Of a stretch of DNA of 64,000 nt, positions 35,380-45,192 are shown one piece after another. The translations under genes and the position numbers were made by a program. Location: the NCBI GenBank assembly GCA_964420925.1, contig CAYQVB010000107.1, positions 1 through 64,000 on the forward strand, read 5' to 3'. Under the pieces are notes generated by a model. It was not told where the DNA came from. It did no database searches and saw nothing but the letters and a program-made list of their open reading frames with translations. This DNA comes from JAJEAD01 sp964420925. GTDB lineage: Bacteria > Pseudomonadota > Gammaproteobacteria > HK1. Within the stretch, counting starts at the first letter, position 1; every line of letters begins with the position of its first letter.

Positions 35380-36294
35380 TCACCCGAGTCCGTTGCGTTT
35401 TCTCAAGTACTCGACGCTCGCCACGTTGTCGCGCCGCGCGTAACCCGCGGCGCACATCTCTTCGCAGAGCGCGAGCGCGCTGCGGTTCATGGGAAGCTCG
35501 ACGCCATGCTTGTCGGCGAGCGCTTCGGCGAGGCGGTGGTCCTTGGCCATGAGCTCGATGGCGAAATGGGTGGTCTCCGCGGCGCTCTCGAGACGCGCTT
35601 TCACGATGGAGTCCAGCACGTAGGAACCCGCGACCGTGTCCGAGCAGATCTCCAGGGTGCGCGCCGCGGAGAACCCGCAGGCTTCCGCGAGGGTCAGGGC
35701 CTCGGCGATGGCTAGGGTCTGAATCCCGGATAGGTGGTTGCTGACGAGCTTGATGACGCTGCCCGAACCCGGAGGTCCGAGATGGTGGAAACGCCGGCCG
35801 AGGGTCTCGAGCACGTCTCGCACTGCATCGAATGCCTCGTGCGAGCCGCCCACCAGAAAGGTAAGCTCCCCGCAAGCCGCCGCCGCGGTGCCGCCGCCGG
35901 GGGTGACGCTGCAGGTGATGGGCGCATCGAGGTAGCAGGCGCCGCGTTCTCCGGTCCGCGCCGCCCATTCGACACTCGTGTCGGGATCGAGGGTGCTCGT
36001 GTCGACCACGATGGCGCTTTCCCGGATGCCGGAGAGCAGTCCGCGCGGACCCTCCATCACCTCCCTCACCGCCACCGGCGAGGGGAGCGAGAGGAGCACG
36101 ACGTCACAGGCGATGCCCAGGCTTCGGGCATCCGCCTCGGCCCGCGCGCCCCGCGCGCAGGCTCGCGCGACCTGCTCCTCGTCCTGGTCGAGGACCGCGA
36201 GCATTCCGAAGCGCTCGAGGAGCCGGGCGGCGAGGCGGCCGCCGACCGCGCCCAGACCGATGAGCCCCAGCCGCCGCCCCGGAGCGCGCTCCAT
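35380..36294 (-). CDS. 3-hydroxyisobutyrate dehydrogenase-family NAD(P)-dependent reductase
   Basis: The 304-residue protein has the Rossmann motif GLIGLGAVGGRLAARLLE, VVLLSLPSP, VVDTSTLDPDTSVEW, and the catalytic Lys182 with Asn186 in GSGSVIKLVSNHLSG. Members oxidise beta-hydroxyacids. The usual substrate loop reads APITCSVTPGG rather than the common APVSGG, so the substrate may differ. Its ATG overlaps the stop of the amidohydrolase gene by 1 bp. GGYARRDN near the C-terminus is usual for the family. Confidence 0.87.
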   Translation of the reverse strand: MERAPGRRLGLIGLGAVGGRLAARLLERFGMLAVLDQDEEQVARACARGARAEADARSLGIACDVVLLSLPSPVAVREVMEGPRGLLSGIRESAIVVDTSTLDPDTSVEWAARTGERGACYLDAPITCSVTPGGGTAAAACGELTFLVGGSHEAFDAVRDVLETLGRRFHHLGPPGSGSVIKLVSNHLSGIQTLAIAEALTLAEACGFSAARTLEICSDTVAGSYVLDSIVKARLESAAETTHFAIELMAKDHRLAEALADKHGVELPMNRSALALCEEMCAAGYARRDNVASVEYLRKRNGLG

Positions 36295-37436
36295 CAATCG
36301 AAGTCGTAGAGCCGGGCGCAGTTGTCCCAGAGGACCTTGCGTTTGCTCTCGTCGGAGAAGGGCTGCTCGAGAAAGGTCTCCACCGAGTGCGGATAGCGCG
36401 AGTCGGAGTGCGGGAAGTCGGTGGAGAAGACGATGCAGTCGTTGCCGAGGCGCCGGAAGACGTCTTCGGCGATGTCCTCGTCGGCCTCCACTCCCGCGAA
36501 GCACTGTCGGGCGAAGTACTGGCTCGGCCGCAGCGGCAGGGCGTCGCGGATCACCGTCTCCCGGAGCTCGTGGTGCTCGTCCATGCGCCACAGCCAGAAG
36601 GGGAGCCAACTGCAGTTGCCTTCCAGGAACGCGAAGCGCACCCCGGGAAAGCGCTCGCAGACCCCGCCGCCGACGATGGAGAGGCACGCGTACATCGCTT
36701 CGACGGGATGGGCCGACACGTGCTCGGTCATCCAGAGGTCTTCGTGAACGCCGTCGAAGCGTTCGCCGATGGCTACCGGCAGCCGGCAGGGAACGCCTTC
36801 GTGGAATCCGACCGCGAGCCCCTGCTTCTCGCACTCCGCCCACAGCGGGTCGTACACCGGGTTGTTCCAGTTGCGGCCCCGCACCGGGTTCGGCCGCAGG
36901 AAGATGCTCCTGAATCCGAGTTCTTCCTTGGCGCGGCGGGTCTCGTGCACCGCCGCCTCCACGTTCTGGGCCGGCACCATGGCGGCGCCGTAGAGGCGCT
37001 CGGTGTTCGCCGCGCAGAAGTCCGCCATCCAGTCGTTGTAGGCGCGCGAGATGGCGGCGGCGAGCGCGTCGTCGTCGTACTCCTTGGCGTGGGCGAAGAG
37101 ACCGCGGGTGGGAAAGAGCACCGCCACGTCGATGCCTTCGGCGTCCATCGCCTCGAGCTGGGTCTGGGCGTCCCAGCCTCGGGCGTCGAAGTCCCGGAAC
37201 TGCTCGAGGCGCCCGAAGCGCTCACACTGCGCGACCACCTTGTCGTTGCCTTCCATCGGGCGCCGGAAGCGGGAGATGACCTCGCCGTCGTGCTCCAGGT
37301 GGATGTCGACCAGGTAGTTCGTGGTCCCGACCGGGGCCCGGTCGCGAAAACGGGGCTCGATGTAACGCTGCCAGAGGTCCGGGGGCTCCATCACGTGCAT
37401 GTCGCTGTCCATGACCCGGTAACCGTTTATTGCCAT
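36294..37436 (-). CDS. Amidohydrolase-family protein (ACMSD/resorcylate-decarboxylase group)
   Basis: The 380-residue TIM-barrel protein belongs to the COG2159-type amidohydrolases. Metal ligands are suggested by DSDMHVMEP (residues 8-16), VGFHEG, SAHPVEAM and the late Asp in FSTDFPHSD. Relatives decarboxylate or hydrolyse aromatic and unsaturated acids. AAGGAG precedes the ATG at 37436; an in-frame start 33 bp upstream lacks a site. It is translationally coupled to the hydroxyisobutyrate-dehydrogenase-like gene and follows an SDR gene by 63 bp, forming a small catabolic operon. Confidence 0.87.
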   Translation of the reverse strand: MAINGYRVMDSDMHVMEPPDLWQRYIEPRFRDRAPVGTTNYLVDIHLEHDGEVISRFRRPMEGNDKVVAQCERFGRLEQFRDFDARGWDAQTQLEAMDAEGIDVAVLFPTRGLFAHAKEYDDDALAAAISRAYNDWMADFCAANTERLYGAAMVPAQNVEAAVHETRRAKEELGFRSIFLRPNPVRGRNWNNPVYDPLWAECEKQGLAVGFHEGVPCRLPVAIGERFDGVHEDLWMTEHVSAHPVEAMYACLSIVGGGVCERFPGVRFAFLEGNCSWLPFWLWRMDEHHELRETVIRDALPLRPSQYFARQCFAGVEADEDIAEDVFRRLGNDCIVFSTDFPHSDSRYPHSVETFLEQPFSDESKRKVLWDNCARLYDFD

Positions 37437-37499
37437 TCGCGAGTCTCCTTGCATCAATGAATCGCGCAACGCTCCGGAGGGGAAGCGAGCCTCACGCTT

Positions 37500-38339
37500 C
37501 TATGCCGGATCGAGGCGGACCGGCGGCCGGCGCCCCGCCCCCGCGGTGGCGCCGCCGTCTATCACGAACTCCGCGCCGGTGGCAAAGCTCGACTCGTCGG
37601 AGACGAGAAAGGCGATGAGCGCCGCGATCTCCTCCGGCTCTCCCGCCCGCTGAATCGCCTGGGTGCCCACCCAGTCGTCGAGGGTGATCCGTCCCGCGTT
37701 CGGGGGGGCGGCGAAGAAGTCCCTGACCATCGCGGTGCGGACCGCGGCGGGGTGCACCGAGTTGCAGCGGATGGCGTACCCCCGCGAAGCGCAGTAGACC
37801 GCGACTTCCTTGGTGAGCGCCCGTACCGCACCCTTGGAGGCATCGTAGGCGAAGAGATCCGGCGATCCACGGATGCCCGCAATCGAGGAGAGGTTGACGA
37901 TTGCGCCACCGGCCCCTTTCTTCATCGCCACCACCGCGGCCCGGCATCCGAAGAAGGTCCCCTTGAGGTTCACGTCGAGCATGCGGCGCCAGTCCTCGAA
38001 GCTCGTGTCCTCGACCGTGCCGCCCGCGAGAATCCCGGCGCTGTTGACGAGGATGTCGACATGGCCGAATCGGACTGCCGTCTCTTCCATCACCGAGCGC
38101 CACGAGGCCCCATCGGTCACATCGAGGGAGTGAAAGAAGGCCTGCTCGCCGATTTCGGCGGCGACCGAGGCGCCCCCCTCCTCATCGATGTCCGCGACCG
38201 CCACCCGGGCGCCTTCCTGCGCGAGGCGCCGGCAGGTCGCGCGCCCGATACCCGACGCGCCGCCGCTCACCACCGCGCTTCGGCCCGCAAGGCGGCCGTC
38301 GATGGGCCGGATGCGGGAGCGGTCGCGTTCAGTCGCCAA
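37500..38339 (-). CDS. Short-chain dehydrogenase/reductase
   Basis: The 279-residue protein has VVSGGASGIGRAT near residue 24, VNSAG (99-102, with the usual second N replaced by S), Ser151/152, Tyr165 and Lys169 (YDASKGAVR) and a C-terminal SFATGAEFVIDGGAT. It is an NAD(P)-dependent alcohol/keto oxidoreductase. The TTG at 38339 is the only plausible start in frame. It is the first of three genes with the amidohydrolase and the hydroxyacid dehydrogenase. Confidence 0.85.
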   Translation of the reverse strand: MATERDRSRIRPIDGRLAGRSAVVSGGASGIGRATCRRLAQEGARVAVADIDEEGGASVAAEIGEQAFFHSLDVTDGASWRSVMEETAVRFGHVDILVNSAGILAGGTVEDTSFEDWRRMLDVNLKGTFFGCRAAVVAMKKGAGGAIVNLSSIAGIRGSPDLFAYDASKGAVRALTKEVAVYCASRGYAIRCNSVHPAAVRTAMVRDFFAAPPNAGRITLDDWVGTQAIQRAGEPEEIAALIAFLVSDESSFATGAEFVIDGGATAGAGRRPPVRLDPA

Positions 38340-38378
38340 CGCTTCGTTCGTCCTGATGGTTCGAGGAAGGCGCGTAGT

Positions 38379-39929
38379 CTAAGCCCGTCGCGGCCGGCGC
38401 TCGACCACCCCTTCGGGCGTGATGAGGGTGTTGGCGAAGAGGCGTTCGTCGTGGTTCATGCGCCAGCTCAGCATCTTCCGGGCGCACTCCAGCATGGGTT
38501 CCCGATAGCCCGGGTCCCCGGCGCGGTCGACGAACTCTGCCGGGTCCTCCGGCAGGTCGAAGAAGAGCGGGGGCAGGGCGGCGAAGTGCACGTACTTGTA
38601 ACGTTCCCCGCGCAGCGCGTACAGCGTGCACTGGTCGGGCGTGAGCCCCAGCGCTTCGGATCCGGGTTCATCCAGCACGTAGCGGAAGTCGAACTCGAAG
38701 TGGGCTTCCTGACGCCAGCGCGCAGGCTGGTCTCCCGCGAGGAAGGGGGCGAGGGACTCCCCGTCGCACTGAGGGGGCACGTCCACGCCGAGGGCGTCCA
38801 GGATCGTCGGCATCACGTCGACGGCCTCGGTGAAGGCGCTCACCTGCCGGCAGCGGCCCGGCGACGCAGCGGAGCGCGGATCCCGAATGATCAGCGGTAT
38901 GTGGAAGCCCTGATCGAAGTAGCAGAACTTGGAGAACTGCCAGTGGTCGCCGAGATGCTCGCCGTGATCGGAGGTGAACACCACCAGGGTGCGTTCGTCG
39001 GCTCCGCTTGCGCGCAACGCTTCGAGCAGGCGTCCGATCTGGGCATCGACCTCGCTCATCATCGCGTAGTAGTTGGCGCGCGCCTGGCGGATGTCGCGCT
39101 CGGAGAGCGAGAGGTTGTTGCGCGGGTCGTGGTCCCAGGCGATGCCGGAATCGCGCTGGTGGTGGAGGTGCCAGGCAAGATAGGGGTGCTGGCGCGCTTC
39201 CTCCTCCGGCGAGGACGCCCGTACCGGTGGCGGGACCTCGTCGGGGTCGTACATCGCGTTGTAGGGCGCGGAAGCGATGAAGTGCGGGTGCGGCGCGAGG
39301 TAAGAAAGGTGCACGAACCAGGGTTCCTGCCCGTTGGCGCTCAGGTGCTCGATGAGCTTGTTGGTGAGGAAGCCGGCGAGGCCGTCCTCGACCGGGAACG
39401 CCGATGCGGCGCCGCTGATCGCCTGACCCGGCGCACGGTCGTCGTGGCCCGGTGCAAACAATCGGGCCGTGTCCTCCGGCACCTCGTATCCGCGGTGCGC
39501 GAGGTGCCGCCGCCACGGCCAATGGTCGTCGTCCATCGGCACCACCGGAGTCATGCCGGGGAGGATGCCGCCGTAGGTGCGCAGGAGGTCCGGGTCGCCG
39601 GGCGCGCGTGACCTCGGGTCCACCGCAGTGTCGGTGTAGCCGAAGAGCAGGGGCTCGTAGCCGAGCCTGCGCGCCTCGAGCGCGACGTTGGTGTGGCGCG
39701 CGTCGAGCGGCGTGCCGTTGCCCACCACCCGGTGGTTGTGCAGGTAGAGCCCGGTGTAGAGGCTCGCCCGGCCCGGGCTGCACGGCGACGCCTGCGAGTA
39801 GTGGCGCGTGAAGAGCACTCCCGACTCGGCCAGCCGATCGAGGTGCGGGGTGCGAACACAGGGGTGACCGAGCGCGGACAGGCAGTCCCCGCGCCACTGA
39901 TCCGCGGTGATGAAGAGTACGTTCAGCAC
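38379..39929 (-). CDS. Sulfatase/phosphonate monoester hydrolase-family enzyme
   Basis: The 516-residue protein has the active-site motif CSPGRASLYTG with Cys50, the residue converted to formylglycine, and metal ligands in ITADQWRGD (Asp10) and FTSDHGEHLGDH. The opening ADQW rather than DD and the general layout resemble phosphonate monoester hydrolases more than classical arylsulfatases. It hydrolyses sulfate, phosphonate or phosphate monoesters. No signal peptide is seen, so it is cytoplasmic. It lies 39 bp upstream of the SDR gene on the same strand. A formylglycine-generating enzyme gene is not in the window. Confidence 0.88.
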   Translation of the reverse strand: MLNVLFITADQWRGDCLSALGHPCVRTPHLDRLAESGVLFTRHYSQASPCSPGRASLYTGLYLHNHRVVGNGTPLDARHTNVALEARRLGYEPLLFGYTDTAVDPRSRAPGDPDLLRTYGGILPGMTPVVPMDDDHWPWRRHLAHRGYEVPEDTARLFAPGHDDRAPGQAISGAASAFPVEDGLAGFLTNKLIEHLSANGQEPWFVHLSYLAPHPHFIASAPYNAMYDPDEVPPPVRASSPEEEARQHPYLAWHLHHQRDSGIAWDHDPRNNLSLSERDIRQARANYYAMMSEVDAQIGRLLEALRASGADERTLVVFTSDHGEHLGDHWQFSKFCYFDQGFHIPLIIRDPRSAASPGRCRQVSAFTEAVDVMPTILDALGVDVPPQCDGESLAPFLAGDQPARWRQEAHFEFDFRYVLDEPGSEALGLTPDQCTLYALRGERYKYVHFAALPPLFFDLPEDPAEFVDRAGDPGYREPMLECARKMLSWRMNHDERLFANTLITPEGVVERRPRRA

Positions 39930-40129
39930 TGTTCGTTATCTCCAGCGTGCCAGGGAATGCAATCTCGAATGTTCGGAGCACGGGTACGAGTTTTGGATCT
40001 TCGGGTGGTCTTGACGAAACGCCGGACATGCAGTCTGGACGGAGAGACCATGCGGCAGACACCGGTCCGGTTCAGGTCAAGGCTGCCGCCTCCAAAGTGT
40101 GGGCGGTGCGGCTCGCGAGCCGATCCCGC

Positions 40130-41380
40130 TCAACCGCGTTCGAGGATCGTGACCACGCACACTGCTTCGTCGAAGCCGATGACCCCGCCGCCGTTCTCGG
40201 CGAGGCCGAGCCGGGCACCTTCGACCTGGCGGGTTCCCGCCTCGCCGCGCAGTTGCTCCGCGAGCTCGACGATCATCGAGGCGCCGGTGGCGCCGATGGG
40301 GTGTCCCTTCGCGATCAGGCCGCCGGAGGTGTTGAGCGGCACCTTGCCGCCGGGTCCGGTCTCCCCCGCTTCGATGAAGCGCCCGCCTTCTCCTTCCGGA
40401 CAGAATCCGAGCATTTCGCACTGGTAGAGGTGGGAGAAGGCGGTGGCGTCGTGCACTTCGGCGACGTCGATGTCGGAAGGGGCGACGCCGGCCTGATCGT
40501 AGGCGCGCTGTGCCGCCGCCTGGCTCAGGCCCGGTTCGTCCAGCGCCCGGTACTTGCCGCCGCTCAGCCCGCAGGCGCGGATCCTGATCGCACGCTCGCG
40601 CACCGGAGCCGGGCAGCCGCGCAGGAAGTCCCCGCTCGCGACGAGCAGCGCTGCCGCCCCGTCGCCCATCGGGGCGCACATCGCGCGGGTCAGGGGCCAG
40701 GAGATCTCGCGGTCTGCCATGACCTCTTCGGGCGTGGTGCGGAAGCGGTACTGCGCGCGTTCGTTGTCGGCGCCGAAGTTGTGGGCGTTGGCGGCCGCGA
40801 CCGCGAATTGCCGTTGCGTGCTGCCGTAGCGCTTCATGTGGAAGCAGGCCTGCATGGCGTAAGTGTCCATGAAGGGAGTGCGACCGGTCCCCACCTCGAA
40901 GGGCTTGCCCGACGCTTCGCCCGCCGCGGCGTAGTAGCTCTGCCACTCCTCGGGGTCGAACTGGTCGAGGGTGCCGTCGAAGGCATCGAATCGGCCGCGG
41001 CCGGTGGCGGGCTCGATGAGCTTCTCCACCCCCATGACCAGGCCGAGCTCGGAGGCTCCGCCCCGCACCGCGAAGGTTGCGGTGGCGAGCGCGCTCGCGG
41101 TAGTGGCGCAGGCGTTCTCGACGTTCACGAGCGGGACGCGCTCGGGAAAGAGTCCTTCTCCCACCAGCGGCGCCATGCACACCTGGCCCTTTGTGTTGGC
41201 CTGCCGGTCCATGTGCATGGTGCAGTTGCCGAACCACGCGAGGTCGATCTCCGCGCCGTCGTCCATGCCGGCATCCGCCAGCACGCCGAGGTACGCCTCG
41301 CGCGTGAGACCCTTGTAGCTCCGGTCCGCTTTCTTGCCGAAGGGGGTGGAGAAGGCACCGATGAGCCAGGCGTCCGCCAT
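40130..41380 (-). CDS. Thiolase-family acetyl-CoA acetyltransferase/SCP2-like protein
   Basis: The 416-residue protein has the nucleophilic Cys91 in NVENACATTASALA, the HDATAFSHL motif and the C-terminal GGLIAKGHPIGATGASM with a catalytic His. The C-terminal Cys of classical thiolases is replaced in a stretch ENGGGVIGFDEAV, as in SCP2-type thiolases, which cleave or use branched or bulky 3-oxoacyl-CoA. The ATG at 41380 follows GGAG; an ATG 15 bp upstream is possible. It is separated by 200 bp from the sulfatase gene. Confidence 0.87.
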   Translation of the reverse strand: MADAWLIGAFSTPFGKKADRSYKGLTREAYLGVLADAGMDDGAEIDLAWFGNCTMHMDRQANTKGQVCMAPLVGEGLFPERVPLVNVENACATTASALATATFAVRGGASELGLVMGVEKLIEPATGRGRFDAFDGTLDQFDPEEWQSYYAAAGEASGKPFEVGTGRTPFMDTYAMQACFHMKRYGSTQRQFAVAAANAHNFGADNERAQYRFRTTPEEVMADREISWPLTRAMCAPMGDGAAALLVASGDFLRGCPAPVRERAIRIRACGLSGGKYRALDEPGLSQAAAQRAYDQAGVAPSDIDVAEVHDATAFSHLYQCEMLGFCPEGEGGRFIEAGETGPGGKVPLNTSGGLIAKGHPIGATGASMIVELAEQLRGEAGTRQVEGARLGLAENGGGVIGFDEAVCVVTILERG

Positions 41381-41740
41381 CGTCTCGCTCCGCATCGGAA
41401 AGTGGGCCGCGAGTATTCCATCCGGCGCGGCGGCGGTCCACGGCCGGGACCCTCGAGCGCGGTCGGGTTGCCGCGGGGTGCAGGAAACCCCGCGCGGTGA
41501 GGCGCTACGTGGACGGGTATCGCGGCGCGGTCGAGCCGATTCACCTGGTGGGGGTGGAATGCGGGGGTATGCGGCAAGGCGGAAGTCAGCGTCGATGGGC
41601 GCTCGGGAGACATCCACGAGTACGAGAGGCCTCGCTTCTGCCTGCGTGGCGCCGAACACGTCCGCCCGGCGCTTTCCGGGGCGGTGGTCCTCTGAGACAA
41701 TGCGTGCCGGCCTGCGACATGGATGTACCGGGAGGCGCAG
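41381..41740. other. Divergent intergenic region, 360 bp
   Basis: This gap separates the leftward thiolase gene from the rightward Uma2-family gene. It must contain promoters for both, but I recognise no promoter box, repeat, RNA or coding frame with support. Confidence 0.4.
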
Positions 41741-42754
41741 ATGGTCAAGTCGCTTTCGCTCGAGGTTCCCGCGCGCCAGCGCGACGATGCGCCGCCGCAT
41801 GTTCGCGAGGGACGTTACCGGGACGAGGACTTTCCGGGGTGCGAGTCCTTTCATTTGTCGGCGGCGCAGGTGGAGAGCTACGAGGAGCGCATCGAGTTTT
41901 GGGACGGGCTGAGCGAGACGGCGTGGAGGATCAGCGAGCCGACTTCCCTCCAGCACGAGGGGCCGTCCCGGCGCCTGGTGGAGATGGCCACGCGGGTGGC
42001 GGCGCTGCGCGGCGCGCGGATCGTGTCCTTCGGCTCGGCGGACCTGGTGCGGCGCGATGCGGCGGGTCGGCTGCGCTGGCTGATGCAGGCCGACGAGGTG
42101 CTGTACCTGCACCCCGAGCGGGTGCGCCTGGAGGGACGGGCGATCGACGTGGATGCGGACCCGCTGCCCGATGTGGTGCTGGAGGTGGACCACAGCACGG
42201 ACGTGCGCCGTCGCAAGCTCGGGATATACCAGGAGAGCGGCTTTCCGGAGATCTGGGTGCTGGTGCCGTGGAAGGCGTCGCGTCGCGCGCCGGGGCTCGC
42301 GATCCACGTGCGCCGGGGCGGGGGATATCGCGAGGAAGGCTCGAGCCGGGCCTTTCCGGGGTGGCGTTCGGAGGAGATCCACCGCGTGCTGACCGAGGAT
42401 CCCCTGTCGGTGGAGGCGAGACGGGCCCTGGAGCGGGTGGCCCGGGCGATGGGCGCCCGCGAGGGTAGGCGGCCGGAGGACGACCCCTTCACCCGCTCGA
42501 TCAGCCGGGAGGCCGAGGCACGGGGCCACATCAGAGGCCATAGGGAGGGCCGTGTGGCCGGGCACGTGGAAGCGGTGCTCGCGGTGCTCGATGCCCGGGG
42601 CATCGAGTCGGTCTCGCGCTTTGCGCAGGAGCGCGAACTGCTCGCGAACCTGCCGCTCGAGACTTCGATGGCCGCGGCGGTTGCGTGCCGCGACGAGGCA
42701 GACCTCCGGCGGCGCCTGTGCGAAGTGTCCCCATGGGAAGGCCCGGAGTTCTGA
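41741..42754 (+). CDS. Uma2-family putative restriction endonuclease-like protein
   Basis: The 337-residue protein has the PD-(D/E)XK-type core of the Uma2 (DUF820) family: PDVVLEVDHSTDVRRRKLGIY with Asp, Glu and Lys spaced as expected, then GFPEIWVLVPW. The N-terminal HLSAAQVESYEERIEFWDGL is the usual family opening. The C-terminal 100 residues are charged and helical (SIEREAEARGHIRGHREGR type). The family is widespread and its biological role is unproven. GGGAGG at 6 bp supports the ATG at 41741 over the ATG at 41723. Confidence 0.85.
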   Translation: MVKSLSLEVPARQRDDAPPHVREGRYRDEDFPGCESFHLSAAQVESYEERIEFWDGLSETAWRISEPTSLQHEGPSRRLVEMATRVAALRGARIVSFGSADLVRRDAAGRLRWLMQADEVLYLHPERVRLEGRAIDVDADPLPDVVLEVDHSTDVRRRKLGIYQESGFPEIWVLVPWKASRRAPGLAIHVRRGGGYREEGSSRAFPGWRSEEIHRVLTEDPLSVEARRALERVARAMGAREGRRPEDDPFTRSISREAEARGHIRGHREGRVAGHVEAVLAVLDARGIESVSRFAQERELLANLPLETSMAAAVACRDEADLRRRLCEVSPWEGPEF

Positions 42755-42891
42755 TGAGGAGCCCCTGCCATGAAGCTGATTGACGACTTCGAAGCGTGAA
42801 CGAATCCCGAGAACCGCGTGGCAATACGCGCGGTAGGCGGCGTTGACGGTGCTCCCCCGAATGGCGTGGCGCTCTCGTCTCGCGGCAGGAA

Positions 42892-45102
42892 ATGCGAGCT
42901 GAAGGAAAGCGGAATCGGGCGGCGCAAGCAGCTCCGTCCGAACGAGTCAGCGGGCTCATCGAGCGGGTCACCTTCCACAGCGACGAGTCGGGATTCTGCG
43001 TGCTGCGCGTCAAGGTGCGTGCGCACCGGGACCTCGTCACCGTGGTCGGCCATGCCGCGGCGGTCGCGGCCGGGGAATGGGTGTCGGCTTCCGGAGAATG
43101 GGTGAACGACCGCACCCACGGCCCGCAGTTTCGAGCCCGCTTTCTGGAGACTTCGCAGCCGAGCTCGATCGACGGCGTCGAGAAGTATCTCGGCTCTGGA
43201 ATGATCCGGGGCATCGGCCCCGTGTACGCGAAGAAGCTGGTGCGTGCCTTCGGCGAGAAGGTGTTCGATGTCATCGAGAGCAAACCCGCGCGCCTGCGCG
43301 AGGTCGAGGGCATCGGCCCGGTGCGGGCGAAGCGCATCACTGGCGCCTTCGCCGAGCAGAAGGCGGTGCGCGAGATCATGGTGTTCCTGCACGGCCACGG
43401 GGTGGGCACCGCGCGTGCGGTGCGCATCTTCAAGACTTATGGCGCCGAAGCGGTGGAGGTGATGACGGAGAACCCCTACCGCCTCGCCCGCGACGTGCGC
43501 GGCATCGGTTTCAAGACCGCCGACACCATCGCGATGCGCCTGGGGTTCGAGAAAAACGCGATGGTGCGGGTCCGGGCCGGGATCTCCTTCGCGCTCGGCG
43601 AGGCGATGGACGAGGGGCACTGCGGCCTGCCGCAGGACAAGTTGCTGCCCCGCGCCGCGGCCCTGCTCGACGTCCCGGAGGAGCTCGTTTCCGTTGCGCT
43701 CGATTTCGAGCTGAACGACGAGACGGTGATCGCGGATCGGGTCGGCGAAACGCCGTGCATTTTCCTCACCGGCCTGCACCGAGCCGAGACGGGGATTGCG
43801 GAGCGCCTCCGGGCGCTCGGTCGCGGTGCTCCGCCCTGGCCGCAGATCGCGCCGGACAAGGCGATACCGTGGATCGAGGAACGCATCAGCCTGACTCTCG
43901 CCGAGAGCCAGCGAGAGGCGGTCGCCACCGCACTTGGCGCCAAGGTCATGGTGATTACCGGCGGCCCGGGGGTGGGCAAGACCACCATCGTCAACGCAAT
44001 ACTCGGCATTCTCGCGGCCAAGCGGGTGAAGATGGCCCTAGCCGCACCCACCGGGCGGGCCGCCAAGCGGATGAGCGAGGCGACCGGCCGGGAGGCGAAG
44101 ACCATCCACCGGCTCCTGGAAGTCGATCCGCGAAGCGGGGGGTTCAAGCGCAACGCGGCAAATCCCCTCGACTGCGACCTGCTGGTGGTCGACGAGACTT
44201 CGATGGTCGACGTGCCGCTCATGCACGCGCTGGTGCGCGCGCTGCCCGCGGACGCGGCCCTGCTCGCGGTCGGCGATGTCGACCAGCTTCCTTCGGTAGG
44301 GCCGGGTCAGGTCCTGGCCGACATGATCGCGGGCGGCGCATTCCCGGTGGTACGGCTCACCGAGGTGTTCCGGCAGGCCGCGCGCAGCCGGATCATCGTG
44401 AGCGCGCACTGCATCAACGAAGGCATCCTGCCGGACCTCGACCCGCCGGAGGAGGGCGAAAGCGACTTCTACTTCGTGCCGGCCGAGGATCCGGAGGACG
44501 CGGTGCAGAAGGTCATCGAGCTGGTCTCGGTGCGGATGCCGCGGCGCTTCGGCCTGGACCCGGTCCGCGACATCCAGGTGCTCTGCCCCATGAATCGCGG
44601 GGGAGTGGGTGCGAGGTCCCTGAACATCGAGTTGCAGGCTTCGCTCAACCCGTCCGGACCGCAGCGCGTGGAGCGTTTCGGCTGGACCTTCGCGGACGGC
44701 GACAAAGTCATGCAGATCGAGAACGACTACGACCGGGAGGTCTACAACGGCGACATCGGCTACGTCGAGGATGTCGACCCCGAGCAGGGTGAAGTAAGCG
44801 CCCGCTTCGACGGGCGCCGCGTCGTCTACGGGTTCGGCGAGCTCGACGCGCTGGTGCCTGCCTACGCCACCACCATCCACAAGAGCCAGGGCTCGGAGTA
44901 TCCGGCGGTCGTGGTCCCGATGATGACCCAGCACTACATCATGCTGCAGCGCAACCTGCTCTACACCGGCGTGACTCGGGGGCGCCGCCTGGTGGTGCTC
45001 GTCGGGCAGCGCCGCGCGCTTGCCATCGCAGTCAAGTCGGTGTCGGGGCGCCGGCGCTGGTCGAAGCTCGAGGAGTGGCTGCGGGGGTCGAGCGTCTCCT
45101 GA
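42892..45102 (+). CDS. recD2: RecD2-type (RecD-like) DNA helicase
   Basis: The 736-residue protein is a superfamily-1B 5'-3' helicase lacking RecBC. It has an OB-like N-terminus (VTFHSDESGFCVLRV), tandem helix-hairpin-helix motifs (GIGPVYAKKLV, then VEGIGPVRAKRI), a RecD2 wedge-like region, Walker A TGGPGVGKTT near residue 363, Walker B LLVVDETSMVD, VGDVDQLPSVGPG and the C-terminal TTIHKSQGSEYPAVV. It probably works in replication-linked DNA repair. Length agrees with the family (720-750). No neighbouring recBC genes are seen. The ATG at 42892 lacks a strong ribosome site, so a later start cannot be excluded. Confidence 0.93.
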   Translation: MRAEGKRNRAAQAAPSERVSGLIERVTFHSDESGFCVLRVKVRAHRDLVTVVGHAAAVAAGEWVSASGEWVNDRTHGPQFRARFLETSQPSSIDGVEKYLGSGMIRGIGPVYAKKLVRAFGEKVFDVIESKPARLREVEGIGPVRAKRITGAFAEQKAVREIMVFLHGHGVGTARAVRIFKTYGAEAVEVMTENPYRLARDVRGIGFKTADTIAMRLGFEKNAMVRVRAGISFALGEAMDEGHCGLPQDKLLPRAAALLDVPEELVSVALDFELNDETVIADRVGETPCIFLTGLHRAETGIAERLRALGRGAPPWPQIAPDKAIPWIEERISLTLAESQREAVATALGAKVMVITGGPGVGKTTIVNAILGILAAKRVKMALAAPTGRAAKRMSEATGREAKTIHRLLEVDPRSGGFKRNAANPLDCDLLVVDETSMVDVPLMHALVRALPADAALLAVGDVDQLPSVGPGQVLADMIAGGAFPVVRLTEVFRQAARSRIIVSAHCINEGILPDLDPPEEGESDFYFVPAEDPEDAVQKVIELVSVRMPRRFGLDPVRDIQVLCPMNRGGVGARSLNIELQASLNPSGPQRVERFGWTFADGDKVMQIENDYDREVYNGDIGYVEDVDPEQGEVSARFDGRRVVYGFGELDALVPAYATTIHKSQGSEYPAVVVPMMTQHYIMLQRNLLYTGVTRGRRLVVLVGQRRALAIAVKSVSGRRRWSKLEEWLRGSSVS

Positions 45103-45192
45103 CCGGTTCTTTCGTGCCTGTCTGCTGCGTTGCCAGGACACCCACGTGTTCATGGAGAGCGAATCACGGGCAACGCCAGCAGCACTTGCACG

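Noticed and set aside
40060..40095. Sequence resembling the 3' end of a tRNA (GGTTCAGGTC... GCCTCCA)
   Set aside because: No acceptor, D or anticodon stem can be paired upstream.
42770..42799. Nine-codon frame MKLIDDFEA after the Uma2-like gene with a GAGGAG site
   Set aside because: The ribosome site is good but a nine-residue peptide without conservation or attenuator structure is not a supported gene.
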